Assembly (NCBI GenBank): GCA_025808875.1 | Contig: CP075528.1 | Span: 2,168,473 to 2,232,472, forward strand | Direction: 5' to 3' | DNA length: 64,000 nucleotides | Origin: Enhydrobacter sp. | Lineage (GTDB): Bacteria > Pseudomonadota > Alphaproteobacteria > Reyranellales > Reyranellaceae | Shown here: positions 63,843-64,000 of the stretch, one piece after another | Numbering within the stretch: position 1 is the stretch's first letter | How the letters are laid out: the number at the start of each line of letters is the position of its first letter | Notes under the pieces: model-generated | Seen by the model: the letters and a program-made list of their open reading frames with translations, nothing else | Databases searched by the model: none | Told to the model about the DNA's origin: nothing | Made by a program: the position numbers and the translations under genes

Positions 63843-64000
63843 TCATGCCTCCAGTGTTTTCTTCGTCGAGGGTGCGGCCAGGTCCATCGGGGCACCGACG
63901 GCGGATTCCAGCCGATCCGCCAGCGCATCGCCCGGCAGTTTGGGCGATGCGCTGGCGACCGGTTGGCTCAATTCCAATGCCGAGGGTTTCGCCTTCGATT
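63843..64000 (-). CDS. 3' end of an unidentified gene
   Basis: The last 52 codons of a minus-strand reading frame that runs off the window, ending in a TGA at 63843-63845. The visible tail is rich in Ala, Pro, Ser and Leu (SALELSQPVASASPKLPG...STKKTLEA) and shows no recognisable domain. Codon third positions are GC-rich like its neighbours, which supports real coding, but the segment is too short for certainty. Confidence 0.45.
   Translation of the reverse strand, partial: SKAKPSALELSQPVASASPKLPGDALADRLESAVGAPMDLAAPSTKKTLEA

Overview
This 64 kb window is a gene-dense, GC-rich (about two thirds G+C by eye) stretch of an alphaproteobacterial chromosome. The evidence is conserved housekeeping gene order: perM-like/hdaA, then ppk, ppx, rnd and aspS; pyrB, a dihydroorotase-like gene, plsY, dprA, topA, rnr, DUF983 and rpmG. 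Envelope genes of the EipB type, an AspRS of the non-discriminating type and a full GatCAB amidotransferase point the same way. A Reyranella-like or other soil/freshwater member of the Rhodospirillales/Hyphomicrobiales is my best guess, but this is inference. I see no phage, insertion sequence, CRISPR array, rRNA or tRNA; the window looks like core chromosome with metabolic accessory cassettes between conserved blocks.

Layout. 1-10 kb: end of an AI-2E-family transporter, the HdaA initiation regulator, small exported and redox proteins, polyphosphate synthesis and breakdown (ppk/ppx), RNase D and AspRS. 10-16 kb: a lipoprotein behind an AT-rich leader, a 2-hydroxyacid dehydrogenase, two tandem EipB-type periplasmic proteins, AMP nucleosidase and fructokinase. 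16-21 kb: patatin, an MFS transporter, a flavin monooxygenase and a phosphodiesterase. 21-27 kb: an AraC regulator divergent from an outer-membrane protein, a Tat-exported sulfatase and an aldehyde dehydrogenase, with a strong inverted-repeat operator candidate in the shared promoter and a bidirectional terminator at the end. 27-40.5 kb: a long minus-strand housekeeping block from pyrB to rpmG, interrupted by an MFS gene and a PDZ-S41 peptidase lipoprotein, with a four-hairpin palindromic element inside pyrB-pyrX.

40.5-49 kb: an isochorismatase-like hydrolase; a divergent pair of citrate-synthase genes, one fused to a DNA-binding helix-turn-helix; a YceI/cytochrome b561 pair behind a PhyH dioxygenase; a second 2OG-Fe(II) oxygenase; and an exported amidohydrolase / YtkA-like / di-haem peroxidase cluster. 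49-64 kb: RuvX and a hydrolase, a CPA1 antiporter with a C-terminal cyclic-nucleotide-binding domain, gatC-gatA, an accessory cassette (LysE exporter, D-aminoacylase-like amidohydrolase, Bug receptor), gatB, a glucose dehydrogenase coupled to a GH15 glucoamylase/trehalase-like enzyme, an AHL-lactonase-like hydrolase, a VOC protein and the end of an unidentified gene.

The most unusual items are the HTH-citrate synthase fusion with its divergent partner and palindromic operator candidate; the dihydroorotase homologue with missing metal ligands next to pyrB; the hairpin array that covers that gene's ribosome binding site; the array of two different 9-bp triplets after the phosphodiesterase gene; and the amidohydrolase-YtkA-di-haem peroxidase cluster.
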